This document shows positions 45,400-53,974 of a DNA stretch of 64,000 bases, in pieces (position 1 is the stretch's first letter; each line of letters opens with the position of its first letter). This DNA comes from Anaerorudis cellulosivorans (lineage in GTDB: Bacteria; Bacteroidota; Bacteroidia; Bacteroidales; Dysgonomonadaceae), in assembly GCF_025943985.1 (NCBI RefSeq), contig NZ_JAPCWE010000001.1:1-64000 (forward strand). Direction: 5' to 3'. A program made the position numbers and the translations under genes. Under the pieces are notes generated by a model. The model worked only from the letters and a program-made list of their open reading frames with translations, was not told the DNA's origin and did not search any database.

Positions 45400-46527
45400 T
45401 TGGCAGGAATTTATCTTCATATTCCGTTCTGCAAATCGCGATGCATCTATTGCGATTTTTATTCGCAAACAGACGAAACCTATATCGACGAATTTACCGA
45501 AGCGGTATGCAGGGAAGCTCATTTGCGTAAACAAATGCTTGAAAACGAAACCGTTCGGACAATTTATTTTGGGGGAGGAACACCATCGCGCTTGCAAGAG
45601 AAACATCTTGAAAAGATTTTTGATACGCTGTTTGCTGAATTTTCAATGAACAACCTTGCCGAGGTAACGTTGGAAGCCAATCCCGACGATCTTTCCCCCG
45701 AATATATCGGCATGCTTCGCCGGCTTCCGTTTAACCGCATCAGCATCGGCATTCAAAGTTTCAACGACGACGAACTGAAATTTCTCGGGCGAAGACACAC
45801 CTCGCATGATGCCGTGAAAGCAGTGAAAAACAGTCAGCAAATGGGGTTTGACAACATCAGCATCGATTTGATGTATGGCCTGCCTGCTCAAACCCCCGAA
45901 ATATGGCAAAACAACCTGCAACAAGCGTGCGCTCTCGATATTCAACATATCTCGGCTTACCATTTGACATATGAAGAAAACACCCCGTTGTATGGGTTGC
46001 TCAAAAAAGGGAAAATCCATCCGGTGGATGAAGAACTCAGTTCAACTTTTTTCAATCAGCTCATCGATACCCTCGAAGAGGAAGGTTTCGTTCATTACGA
46101 AATCTCCAATTTTGCCAAACCGGGATATCTTTCACAGCACAATTCGTCGTACTGGAAAGGCGATACGTATCTGGGACTGGGACCTTCGGCACACTCGTTC
46201 GACGGCCACAACCGCTCATGGAACACAGCTTCGCTAACCGCTTATCTCAAGGGCGTTTTCACGGGAAATATGTCCTGCGAAACCGAGCATCTGTCGCTTC
46301 TCCAACATTATAACGAATTTATCCTCACGCGATTGAGAACCAGAGACGGAATCGATACGCTCGAATTAAAGAACCGTTTTGGAGAATCCTTGTATCGCTA
46401 CTGCCTCGATGGCGCGCAAAAATTTATAGAGGAAGGTCTGCTGGTTTTTCAAAATAATGTGCTGAAACTTACCCGAAAAGGGATGTTTATTTCCGACGGC
46501 ATCATCAGCGAATTAATGAAGGTATGA
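45400..46527 (+). CDS. hemW: Radical SAM heme chaperone HemW
   Basis: A 375-residue radical SAM protein; N-terminus (M)AGIYLHIPFCKSRCIYCDFY contains the CxxxCxxC cluster (Cys11, 15, 18), with EANPDDLSPEYI and the HemW-type C-terminal domain (NSSYWKGDTYLGLGPSAHSF). Formerly called oxygen-independent coproporphyrinogen oxidase-like (HemN-like). It lacks the extended N-terminus of true HemN, so heme delivery is the better call. The start codon is TTG, 2 bp after the preceding stop; no ATG fits the conserved N-terminus. Confidence 0.9.
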   Translation: MAGIYLHIPFCKSRCIYCDFYSQTDETYIDEFTEAVCREAHLRKQMLENETVRTIYFGGGTPSRLQEKHLEKIFDTLFAEFSMNNLAEVTLEANPDDLSPEYIGMLRRLPFNRISIGIQSFNDDELKFLGRRHTSHDAVKAVKNSQQMGFDNISIDLMYGLPAQTPEIWQNNLQQACALDIQHISAYHLTYEENTPLYGLLKKGKIHPVDEELSSTFFNQLIDTLEEEGFVHYEISNFAKPGYLSQHNSSYWKGDTYLGLGPSAHSFDGHNRSWNTASLTAYLKGVFTGNMSCETEHLSLLQHYNEFILTRLRTRDGIDTLELKNRFGESLYRYCLDGAQKFIEEGLLVFQNNVLKLTRKGMFISDGIISELMKV

Positions 46528-46541
46528 AAGACTGTAAAATG

Positions 46542-46613
46542 CTCATTTCATCCGGATCTATATGACTCATTAACAAATTACGGAGGAAATCACACCACAT
46601 CAAATGAAATGAG
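46542..46613. repeat. Inverted repeat between convergent hemW and solute-binding gene
   Basis: CTCATTTCAT (46542-46551) and ATGAAATGAG (46604-46613) are perfect inverted copies around a 52-nt loop. They lie in the 119-bp convergent gap and may serve as a bidirectional transcript end. Confidence 0.5.
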
Positions 46614-46646
46614 AAGAAATGGAAATCATGATGCCCTAAGAACGTA

Positions 46647-47465
46647 CTAATAATACCTGTCGAAAATTTGCCGAAACTTTTCCGTTTTCCGAAAACGGTT
46701 GAGCCACGCATTCAGGCTGTCCAGCAAAATTGGCGAATCTTTTCGCACTGCCCACGATTCGAGTTGCGTGAAGCTGATATCGGTATCGATATCGATTTCC
46801 GGCAAACGTTCTGCCAGGCGCACAGCCAACTTTTCGTCGCACACCGTATAATCGATTTCGCCGGCTGCCACCATCATTACCAATTGTTCGGCCTCATACG
46901 TATCGTCTTGTTTAACGTAAATGGTATCGCCAATTTCGTGCGAAAGGTTATCCAAACGCACAATTGCCGGGGAACTCTTGGGAACATAGAGAATTTTTTT
47001 CGCCAAATCCAAATGCTGCCGTATGGGTTCAGCACCGTTATTGAATGCAGCTTTGCGTTGCACAAGTACCCATTTATTCAAGGTAATGGGTTCGGTAAAA
47101 GCAAACGAATCCCGTAGATGAGTATTGACGGGAATGTTTTGAGCCACAAGGTCGTATTTTCCCGAAAGCAATCCCTTCAGGTTCTCATCCAGACTGTTTC
47201 CGAGAAATATATTCACCTCCAATCCCCAGTCATCTCCCAAAGCCCGAATCAATTCGTACTGAAAGCCCGCAACAGAATCGCCCGCAATATAATAGCCGAC
47301 AGGACTGTATCCGGTTGCTACATTGAGTACGCCCGACTTCACAATCTGGGGATAATCGCGAACGGTCGGCTGTTTTTTAACATTTGCCTTTCGCAACTGC
47401 ACCATCACTGCAACAACCGCAAGAAGCAGAAAAACATAGAGATAAATCGTTTTCTTCGATTTCAT
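46647..47465 (-). CDS. Family 3 extracellular solute-binding protein
   Basis: A 272-residue periplasmic-binding-protein fold (SBP_bac_3). One membrane anchor or uncleaved signal (about 6-24), then VLNVATGYSPVGYYIAGDSVAGFQYEL and LLSGKYDLVAQNIPVNTHLRDS. These are the standard ligand-domain segments also seen in MltF. There is no transglycosylase domain, so it is not MltF. Ligand is probably an amino acid or peptide-like compound; unproven. It starts 22 bp after the porin gene and is likely co-transcribed. Confidence 0.75.
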   Translation of the reverse strand: MKSKKTIYLYVFLLLAVVAVMVQLRKANVKKQPTVRDYPQIVKSGVLNVATGYSPVGYYIAGDSVAGFQYELIRALGDDWGLEVNIFLGNSLDENLKGLLSGKYDLVAQNIPVNTHLRDSFAFTEPITLNKWVLVQRKAAFNNGAEPIRQHLDLAKKILYVPKSSPAIVRLDNLSHEIGDTIYVKQDDTYEAEQLVMMVAAGEIDYTVCDEKLAVRLAERLPEIDIDTDISFTQLESWAVRKDSPILLDSLNAWLNRFRKTEKFRQIFDRYY

Positions 47466-47487
47466 GTTACCAACCTGTTATCGGTTA

Positions 47488-49524
47488 TCAGTTATAAAGA
47501 TTAATGGAAACCCCCATTTTAAAAAGAGGAGGATTTACCGGATAATGAGGCAACGAAAAATAATCGGGGTCCATGATGTAAGGCGCAATGTTGTAGAACA
47601 TCAAAAAGAAGCGGGTCTGCTTCAGATGCATGTTGGCATAAGCGGTGGCAATGGGAAAATTACCGATTTCCATTTCGCGCTGATTGTAAAACTGGAGCAA
47701 TGCCGGTTCGTATCCCGGAACGTAATACTTGGTATGATAATGCGCATCCACGCCCAACTGCAACGTAAGCTCGTTGGCAATTTTCGTTTTCAGAAACAGA
47801 TTGGAATACAAACTCAACGTGGGAACAGGAATGGCATACTGATTGCTCGAAGCCTGGTAAACCACCTGATTGTTCCAATTGAAAACCCCGAATTGCAAAT
47901 CCTGATCCACTCGCACCGAAAGTACCTGAATATTGTTCCCTTCTTGAACGGGATCTTTATTTTCATCGAAATAGAGGTAATTCTGCAAATTCTCCACTCC
48001 TACCCTCACGGTGGTATTGGTAAACGGAATGAATAATTTTCCGCCGACATAAACACGACGGATATCGCCAAAATCGGTGTTCCACCAAAAATATTTCGAG
48101 TGATAATTTTCTTCCAAATATTTTGGTTTTAGATTCTTAATATAAGCCTCGCCCACTATTTCCGTACGCTTTCCGGCAATATTGAAACCGGTTTCTACGT
48201 TACCCATTGCCCTGAACTCTCCCAAATTATATCCCAACACACCCAGGTCGGCCTGAAGGTTAAACCGCAGATTTTCGCCTTGACGTTTGTTGAGGATACC
48301 GCCGACAACAACCGAATTCTCTTTGTGTGTCGTGCGCATCGTACCTACGGTGTCGAGCAGCGAATAATTGCGCAAATCGTGCTCCACAAAAGCCGTCAAG
48401 CCAAATTTCACCCAATCCCTGAATCCTTCACGCATGGACAAAGCCAACGTGTTTTTAAAGGAAGAATAATGGGTGCTGTCGTCAACCGCACCGGAATAAA
48501 AACGATGCCGATAAACGGTATCGATGGCCTGAATAGTTTTTTCCTGATCGACATAAGCCGTATCGTATGATAGAAAACGCCGGTATTGCTGCCGATATCG
48601 CGATGTGAGAATAATGCTTGCCACAGGTACAAATTCACCTTTTTCATCTTCCTCAACCGGTTCTTTGCGGTAACCCAGATTATAACGACCGGTGAGGTAA
48701 AACTGATCGGTTTTGAGTCGATTCCATGTTTGCGAAAATTTCGTGGGAATGTCTCCGGTCTTGAAATCCTGTTGAATGGAATCGGGCTGCTTAATGAAAC
48801 GATCGTCTGTTATTCCGCCGTTTTCGTAATGGGTAATACTTGCCGTTGAAGCATACGCATGTGCTTCAAATCGATCGCTCAAGTAATTACCATAAAACAC
48901 CCAGTCGATATGTTTAGCCGATTGCGAATTATAAAAACCACGCGCATACGGATAATCGATATCGAATCCAAGATTCAGTTTTTTACCGAAATTCATGGTC
49001 AAACGCCCCTCAAACCGTTCTTCCTTATTTTCGGTGCTTCCGGCAGTGTGATAGCTAAGACGCGAATAGGGAACACGCACATTAAGAAACACATGCTTTT
49101 CGGGATCTTTATTATAGGGATCATAGGCATCGTAAAAGACAAACTGACTTTTCTCCTTACGATCGAAAAATATTTTCGAAAAAAGTGGCAGTCCCAAATT
49201 TCCCAAATGCCCTACCGCCACAGCATAGCCATCGGGCAAAGTGGTGTGCTGATAATTATATAGAGCGGTATCCATAGGTGCCGGATAGCGTTCACCCGTT
49301 CGCTCGTCGATTTTCCACGAGGTGAACCGCGGTTGCTCTTTCACCGAATCCGATGCAGAACGAACATTTGGCTCAGGTGGCGATTGGTTTTTACGGGGCA
49401 ACAAATCCAACGAATCGCGATCGAACGTAATCTGGGATGAATCGGGCAAAATGATGTGTGCCTGCGGAAAAGAAGCCACTGTCCACAGCAACAAAAGACA
49501 AACTATATATCCCTTTTTTCTCAT
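47488..49524 (-). CDS. Putative porin of the Bacteroidetes type
   Basis: A 678-residue outer-membrane beta-barrel protein. The signal peptide is MRKKGYIVCLLLLWTVASF ending ...PQA. The body is rich in alternating aromatic/polar strands and ends LFKMGVSINLYN. It matches the family annotated putative porin in Bacteroidetes genomes. The start at 49524 is chosen because the signal peptide begins there; an in-frame ATG at 49593 would add a non-signal extension and lies upstream of the promoter. If the promoter is right, the mRNA has almost no leader. Confidence 0.75.
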   Translation of the reverse strand: MRKKGYIVCLLLLWTVASFPQAHIILPDSSQITFDRDSLDLLPRKNQSPPEPNVRSASDSVKEQPRFTSWKIDERTGERYPAPMDTALYNYQHTTLPDGYAVAVGHLGNLGLPLFSKIFFDRKEKSQFVFYDAYDPYNKDPEKHVFLNVRVPYSRLSYHTAGSTENKEERFEGRLTMNFGKKLNLGFDIDYPYARGFYNSQSAKHIDWVFYGNYLSDRFEAHAYASTASITHYENGGITDDRFIKQPDSIQQDFKTGDIPTKFSQTWNRLKTDQFYLTGRYNLGYRKEPVEEDEKGEFVPVASIILTSRYRQQYRRFLSYDTAYVDQEKTIQAIDTVYRHRFYSGAVDDSTHYSSFKNTLALSMREGFRDWVKFGLTAFVEHDLRNYSLLDTVGTMRTTHKENSVVVGGILNKRQGENLRFNLQADLGVLGYNLGEFRAMGNVETGFNIAGKRTEIVGEAYIKNLKPKYLEENYHSKYFWWNTDFGDIRRVYVGGKLFIPFTNTTVRVGVENLQNYLYFDENKDPVQEGNNIQVLSVRVDQDLQFGVFNWNNQVVYQASSNQYAIPVPTLSLYSNLFLKTKIANELTLQLGVDAHYHTKYYVPGYEPALLQFYNQREMEIGNFPIATAYANMHLKQTRFFLMFYNIAPYIMDPDYFSLPHYPVNPPLFKMGVSINLYN

Positions 49525-49530
49525 CGTGTG

Positions 49531-49561
49531 CAAAAGTACATGAAAATCGAGGTTTATCCAA
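49531..49561 (-). promoter_or_regulatory. Promoter of the porin-SBP pair, giving a near-leaderless mRNA
   Basis: On the minus strand TTG (49559-49561), 20 bp, TACTTTTG (49531-49538). The ATG (49524) is only 7 nt after the -7 box, so the transcript would begin within a few bases of the start codon. Confidence 0.62.
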
Positions 49562-49584
49562 GCGCACGCCACAAAAATCGAAGC

Positions 49585-49733
49585 ACTTCCCACACTTCCT
49601 ACACTTTCCTACGCTTTCCTACGCTTTCCTACGCACCTGAAACCCTCTCCCCATCTAACTTTCCTACACTTCCCACACTTCCTACACTTCTTGTTTTTCT
49701 TACACTTCCGGCTCTCTACATTCCTACACTTAT
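49585..49733. repeat. Pyrimidine-rich 9-10 bp repeat array
   Basis: Units such as ACTTCCCAC, ACTTCCTAC, ACTTTCCTAC and GCTTTCCTAC recur in two blocks (49585-49632 and 49659-49686) with degenerate units to 49733. The top strand is almost pure C/T with A. It lies in the gap beyond the GH92 gene, on the upstream side of the porin promoter. Confidence 0.75.
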
Positions 49734-49950
49734 CGCCTTCCACGAAAAAGTAAAGATTGTATCGTCCTGAAATTTGTTTACGTTTGTTTTCATAATCCTG
49801 AATCCTGTTTACTTTTTTGTAAACCTATTTCAGAACTAGACACTTTTTTATTTACCGGTTTTCTCAGCCGCAAAATTCATCTCTCCTATTGAAGTATGGG
49901 CAACCCCATGAATGAGTCAGCTAACAGTTCACTGACACCGTATCGTGTGT
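49734..49950. other. Gap between the porin gene and GH92
   Basis: No gene seen. A short hairpin GTTTAC-TTTTTT-GTAAAC is at 49807-49824. A stem GTCAG/CTGAC (about 49916-49936) lies close to the GH92 stop and could be a weak transcript end. Confidence 0.4.
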
Positions 49951-52227
49951 TCACTGCCCCCACTTCATGTTTGGAGTTGAACCCATATCAAATTCGATCA
50001 TTCCTCCTTTTAGTATGTCGCTGTGAGATAAATAATTATTGGTATATGCTTTCCCATTCAATTTAACAGACCGGATATATCTATTTTCGGGAGAAGCATT
50101 ATGGGCAACAAGGATAAATTTTTTGTTGTTTTCCAACTTTATCACGGCTTTCTTAAAACTCGGACTCGCAATCATGTAATAAGGCGTGCCCGGGCAAACA
50201 GGATAAAAGCCAAGTGAAGCAAATACGTACCAAGCCGACATCTGCCCCGCATCGTCATTTCCAGAGAGGCCACCGGGATCATTTAGATACTCCGTCTCCA
50301 TAATATGACGTACTTCTTCTTGAGTTCGCCATGCCCGACCGGCATAATTAAACATAAACGGTATTTGATGACAGGGTTCATTACCATGCCAATAAAGCCC
50401 TTCAGAGAACATGGAATCGAGCTTGGCGAGATATTTCGCTCTACCACCCATCTGTTGAATCAACCCGGGTACATCATGAGGAACATACCATGTGTAGTGG
50501 GCAGGTGTTCCCTCCGTAATAAAATCGACGAAATTGAACGCATTATTCGCTTTGAGAAATTCTCCATCGGCATAACGTCCTTGTGCATAACCCGAAATTG
50601 TGTCGATTACATGCGTATAATTCGTCGCCCTCAATGAAAGCATACGATAATCCTCTTTTTTGCCCAATGCATTGGCTACCTGCGCCAACACAAAGTCATC
50701 GTATGCATATTCCAATGTACGCGATACTTGCTCATGCGTATGAAATGCATCAGGCACACTGTCTTCAAGCGGAATGTATCCATACCGAAGATACGATTTC
50801 AGAGCACGTCGTCCCATCCCGTTTTTGTAATCCTCGATAGAGGAATGCGATTCAAACGCATTTTTCCGCATCCCTTCATACGCCTTTTCGATATCGAAAT
50901 TTCTCACTCCTTTTACAAAGGCATCCCCAATGACAGAAATACCATGATCGCCAATCATCGCCGATGTATAACTGTTCCAGCATGGAAAAATGGGTAACCA
51001 TCCACCCTGCTCATATTTCAAAATCAAGGAATGCACCATGTCTCCCGATTTCCGGGGCGAGATGATATTGAGCAACGGATGCAACGCACGGTAAGTATCC
51101 CACATGCTGAAATCGTCGTAATAATTCCGACCCTTCTCAACGATCCTAATGGGTTTTCCCGCAGCAAACGAAGGATAGCGCCCGTCCACATCGTTAAAAG
51201 TGCGCGGGAGAAACGATGCTCTGTACAACGCTCCGTAAAACTTGCACTTATCTTCTTCGGAATCCGTCTCAACCTCAATTAATGCCAACTGTTTTTCCCA
51301 TATCCGCGATAAATCATCCCTGACTTGGTCGAAATTCCATGTGGGGATTTCCTCCTCCATATTTAAACGGGCGCCTTCCATATCCGTAAACGAGGATGAA
51401 GCTTTTATGATGACTTCCTCGTTCTCTCTAACCCGAAAACGGAGGTAAGCTCCGATTTTTTTCCTATTCGACAATGCGGTCTTTCCGGGAAAAACGGTAT
51501 CGCCGATAAAAGTACCGAATTCTTCCAATGGCTTTTGGTAGGAAACGATAAAGTATCCATTGTATCCCGCATATTTTCCCCATCCTTGATAAATCCGATG
51601 AACGGGATTATATCCTCTGATTTCTTGCCGAACCGTATCTATTTCAATGCACCCTTCCCCCTCATCGCTATTGGGATTTACGACCAAATAAGCATCACCT
51701 TGTTCGCTGTAGGTAAACCGAAAAATAGCAGAACGTGATTTTCCGGTCATTTCCGCCTTAATACCGTAATTTTTAAGAAATACGGAATAATAAGAAGGAG
51801 TGGCTGTTTCCTGATCATGGGAAAAAATACTGCCTCGTTTTTCGGGATCGGTTTTTAGTGCTCCGAAAAGAGGCATCAATGTCATCGATCCGTAATCCTG
51901 TGTACAACCACCGTTAATCCAATGTGAGTTTCGAAATCCCTGCAAAATAGAATCCCGGTAATAATAGGGGGCGATACATTTGATTTCCGTATCTCTTGTC
52001 TGTGGCGTCCAAAAATTCATGCCGTTGGGTTCAAGTACAGCGGGAATCGTTTGCGCATACTCTTCCCTTCCTTTGCCGAAACGACCGGCATGCTTTGTTA
52101 CGGAAGCTGCAGTTCCCACCCGTGTGTCGACGTATTGAATCCTCCCTTCTTGTCGAAAATGTTGGGAATTGACACAAGATATTATCACCAGGTTGAGAAA
52201 CAACAATTTAAAAGGCACTTTTTTCAT
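49951..52227 (-). CDS. GH92 alpha-mannosidase
   Basis: A 758-residue secreted glycosidase, probably a lipoprotein (LVIISC, Cys18). It shows the GH92 two-domain layout: VDTRVGTAAS near the start, WDTYRALHPLLN, then the catalytic (alpha/alpha)6 barrel. FITEGTPAHYTWYVPHDV contains the general acid Glu; GNEPCHQIP and GNDDAGQMSAWYVFASLGF contain the base Asp pair. GH92 enzymes are calcium-dependent exo-alpha-mannosidases. The linkage is not decidable; the TEG motif is followed by TPAHY rather than the common NAWQY. Follows the SusC/SusD genes after a terminator. Confidence 0.88.
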   Translation of the reverse strand: MKKVPFKLLFLNLVIISCVNSQHFRQEGRIQYVDTRVGTAASVTKHAGRFGKGREEYAQTIPAVLEPNGMNFWTPQTRDTEIKCIAPYYYRDSILQGFRNSHWINGGCTQDYGSMTLMPLFGALKTDPEKRGSIFSHDQETATPSYYSVFLKNYGIKAEMTGKSRSAIFRFTYSEQGDAYLVVNPNSDEGEGCIEIDTVRQEIRGYNPVHRIYQGWGKYAGYNGYFIVSYQKPLEEFGTFIGDTVFPGKTALSNRKKIGAYLRFRVRENEEVIIKASSSFTDMEGARLNMEEEIPTWNFDQVRDDLSRIWEKQLALIEVETDSEEDKCKFYGALYRASFLPRTFNDVDGRYPSFAAGKPIRIVEKGRNYYDDFSMWDTYRALHPLLNIISPRKSGDMVHSLILKYEQGGWLPIFPCWNSYTSAMIGDHGISVIGDAFVKGVRNFDIEKAYEGMRKNAFESHSSIEDYKNGMGRRALKSYLRYGYIPLEDSVPDAFHTHEQVSRTLEYAYDDFVLAQVANALGKKEDYRMLSLRATNYTHVIDTISGYAQGRYADGEFLKANNAFNFVDFITEGTPAHYTWYVPHDVPGLIQQMGGRAKYLAKLDSMFSEGLYWHGNEPCHQIPFMFNYAGRAWRTQEEVRHIMETEYLNDPGGLSGNDDAGQMSAWYVFASLGFYPVCPGTPYYMIASPSFKKAVIKLENNKKFILVAHNASPENRYIRSVKLNGKAYTNNYLSHSDILKGGMIEFDMGSTPNMKWGQ

Positions 52228-52302
52228 ACAAATGTATATTGTTTTCCCATTTTGAAGGGATGCTGTTTATACTGATATCTGTTTAAAAAAGATATCATCT
52301 AT

Positions 52303-52345
52303 AAAAAAGCAGTTGAAAGCGAATATCAATCGACCTTTCAACTGC
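52303..52345 (-). terminator. Terminator after susD
   Basis: GCAGTTGAAAG (52309-52319) and CTTTCAACTGC (52335-52345) form a perfect 11-bp stem; on the minus strand six T follow. It lies 22 bp after the susD stop and separates susCD from GH92, suggesting partial read-through or a separate GH92 promoter. Confidence 0.85.
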
Positions 52346-52366
52346 CCTTCTTTAATTTATACCACA

Positions 52367-53962
52367 TCAATAACCCGTGTTTTGTTTCCAATTCGTATTG
52401 GTATTCAACACATATGTAGGTATCGGAAATATACGGCGGAATTTTTGCGTTTTCGCAGCCGGATTAACCACATGCTTAAAACCCCAGTCATCCTCGAATT
52501 TTCCGAACCGGATCAAATCGTTGCGACGCCAACTCTCGTCTACAAACTCACGAGCCCTTTCGTCCAGCAGATCTTCCAGGGTCGGCGAACCGACAAACGA
52601 CGGCGCATGAACATACGATCTGATCTGATTCATCAGCGAGGCCGGGGTATCGCCTTTTGTTGCAGATGCTCCCCGCAAAATTGCTTCGGCCTTCATCAGC
52701 AACACATCGGCATAACGGAAGATGGGAACATCATTGCTCTGACTGCGATTTTGTGCTTTCGTTGTCTTCAAATCCATATAAAACTTAATGGAGCGATAAC
52801 CCTGTGAACGACCTTTAAGATCATTCCCCACATCAAGGGTTGGAAGGTCTTTCAGTTCGATCTCCCGGGTAAGCGTCACATGCACACCATCCACAATCCA
52901 GGGTGTCGAAGTAGCTTTGTATGTAGACGGATCACGCACATAAAGCGGCCCTCTGAGAATCTGTTCGTTCCGATCGTCACCCGTCAGCGAAAATTTATCC
53001 GCAAATTCAGGATTGTAGGCAAAGTTGCCTGCCACACTGTTAGGAAGATCGACCCCGTAAAAACCTTTGTTTCCACTGCGGTGTGTCCAGAAACGTGCAT
53101 ACGTCATTCCCTGCTGTGTTGCCCTGTCGTAAGGCATAACATAGATGAAATCCTTGATGTGCGGTCCGTTTTCGGGAATAAACTTGGATAAATACGGATC
53201 ACTCAGATCAAACTTGCCCGATTCGATAATGTCGTCGCACATCGCCACTACATCGTCCAACTTCTCATTGGTCATAGCCGGGGTATAAGAAGCCACATCG
53301 GCACAGGTATATACAGCCCAGTTCAGGTAAAGTTTGGCGAGGAGGGCTTCCGCCATATATCGTGTCGGTTTACCGTAGGTAGAGGCATCCACATTGGTGG
53401 GAAGGTAATCGAGTACCGCCAGCAGTTCCGATTCGATATACCTGGCCACAACAGCACGAGGCGAGCGATCAATCGCCTCATCTTCATCAAGAAGACGGTT
53501 CAATAAAGGTACATCACCGTAACTGTCCATCAGCACCCAAAAATAGTATGCCCTGACAGCGCGAATCGAAGCCGTTACCGGCGATTCCTCACCCCCCAAT
53601 TCAAGAATAGTTTTGTTGCACTTCGTTATGCCGCTTGTCAATGTTTCGAAATAACCGATAACAGCATCATCAGGTGTCCAGGAATGGAGCGACATATGCG
53701 CATAACGTCCGTTGTCATAATAGTCGCCACTCAGGGAAACACCCACAGCCTCATCAGAGGAAAGTGTCTGGGCATGATGGTAATCGCGAGCCAACGGATC
53801 ACGCATTGCAAAAAGTACATCGGCACTCTTTGCTTCGATAGCTATCTCGGAATTTGGGAATGACGTGTATTGCGACTTGATTTCCACATCCAGGTCGGTA
53901 CAACTTACAGCAAAAATCAGCGGCAAAATCGAAAAAATAAATTTTATATAGTTGATATTCAT
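52367..53962 (-). CDS. SusD/RagB family glycan-binding lipoprotein
   Basis: A 531-residue SusD-like protein with lipoprotein signal (LIFAVSCTD, Cys21). TPR-like helices occur about 60-230, with SIRAVRAYYFWVLMDSYGDVPLL, the hallmark SusD segment. The C-terminal region has FRYADVLLMKAEAILRG and LLDERAREFVDESWRRNDLIRFGKF, both diagnostic. Sits on the cell surface as lid of the adjacent SusC. Stop-to-start gap from SusC is 12 bp. Confidence 0.93.
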   Translation of the reverse strand: MNINYIKFIFSILPLIFAVSCTDLDVEIKSQYTSFPNSEIAIEAKSADVLFAMRDPLARDYHHAQTLSSDEAVGVSLSGDYYDNGRYAHMSLHSWTPDDAVIGYFETLTSGITKCNKTILELGGEESPVTASIRAVRAYYFWVLMDSYGDVPLLNRLLDEDEAIDRSPRAVVARYIESELLAVLDYLPTNVDASTYGKPTRYMAEALLAKLYLNWAVYTCADVASYTPAMTNEKLDDVVAMCDDIIESGKFDLSDPYLSKFIPENGPHIKDFIYVMPYDRATQQGMTYARFWTHRSGNKGFYGVDLPNSVAGNFAYNPEFADKFSLTGDDRNEQILRGPLYVRDPSTYKATSTPWIVDGVHVTLTREIELKDLPTLDVGNDLKGRSQGYRSIKFYMDLKTTKAQNRSQSNDVPIFRYADVLLMKAEAILRGASATKGDTPASLMNQIRSYVHAPSFVGSPTLEDLLDERAREFVDESWRRNDLIRFGKFEDDWGFKHVVNPAAKTQKFRRIFPIPTYVLNTNTNWKQNTGY

Positions 53963-53974
53963 ATTGATACAATT

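Noticed and set aside
52229-52236. TACATTTG as a promoter of the GH92 gene
   Set aside because: The box ends one base before the start codon and has no -33 element, so transcription would begin inside the gene.
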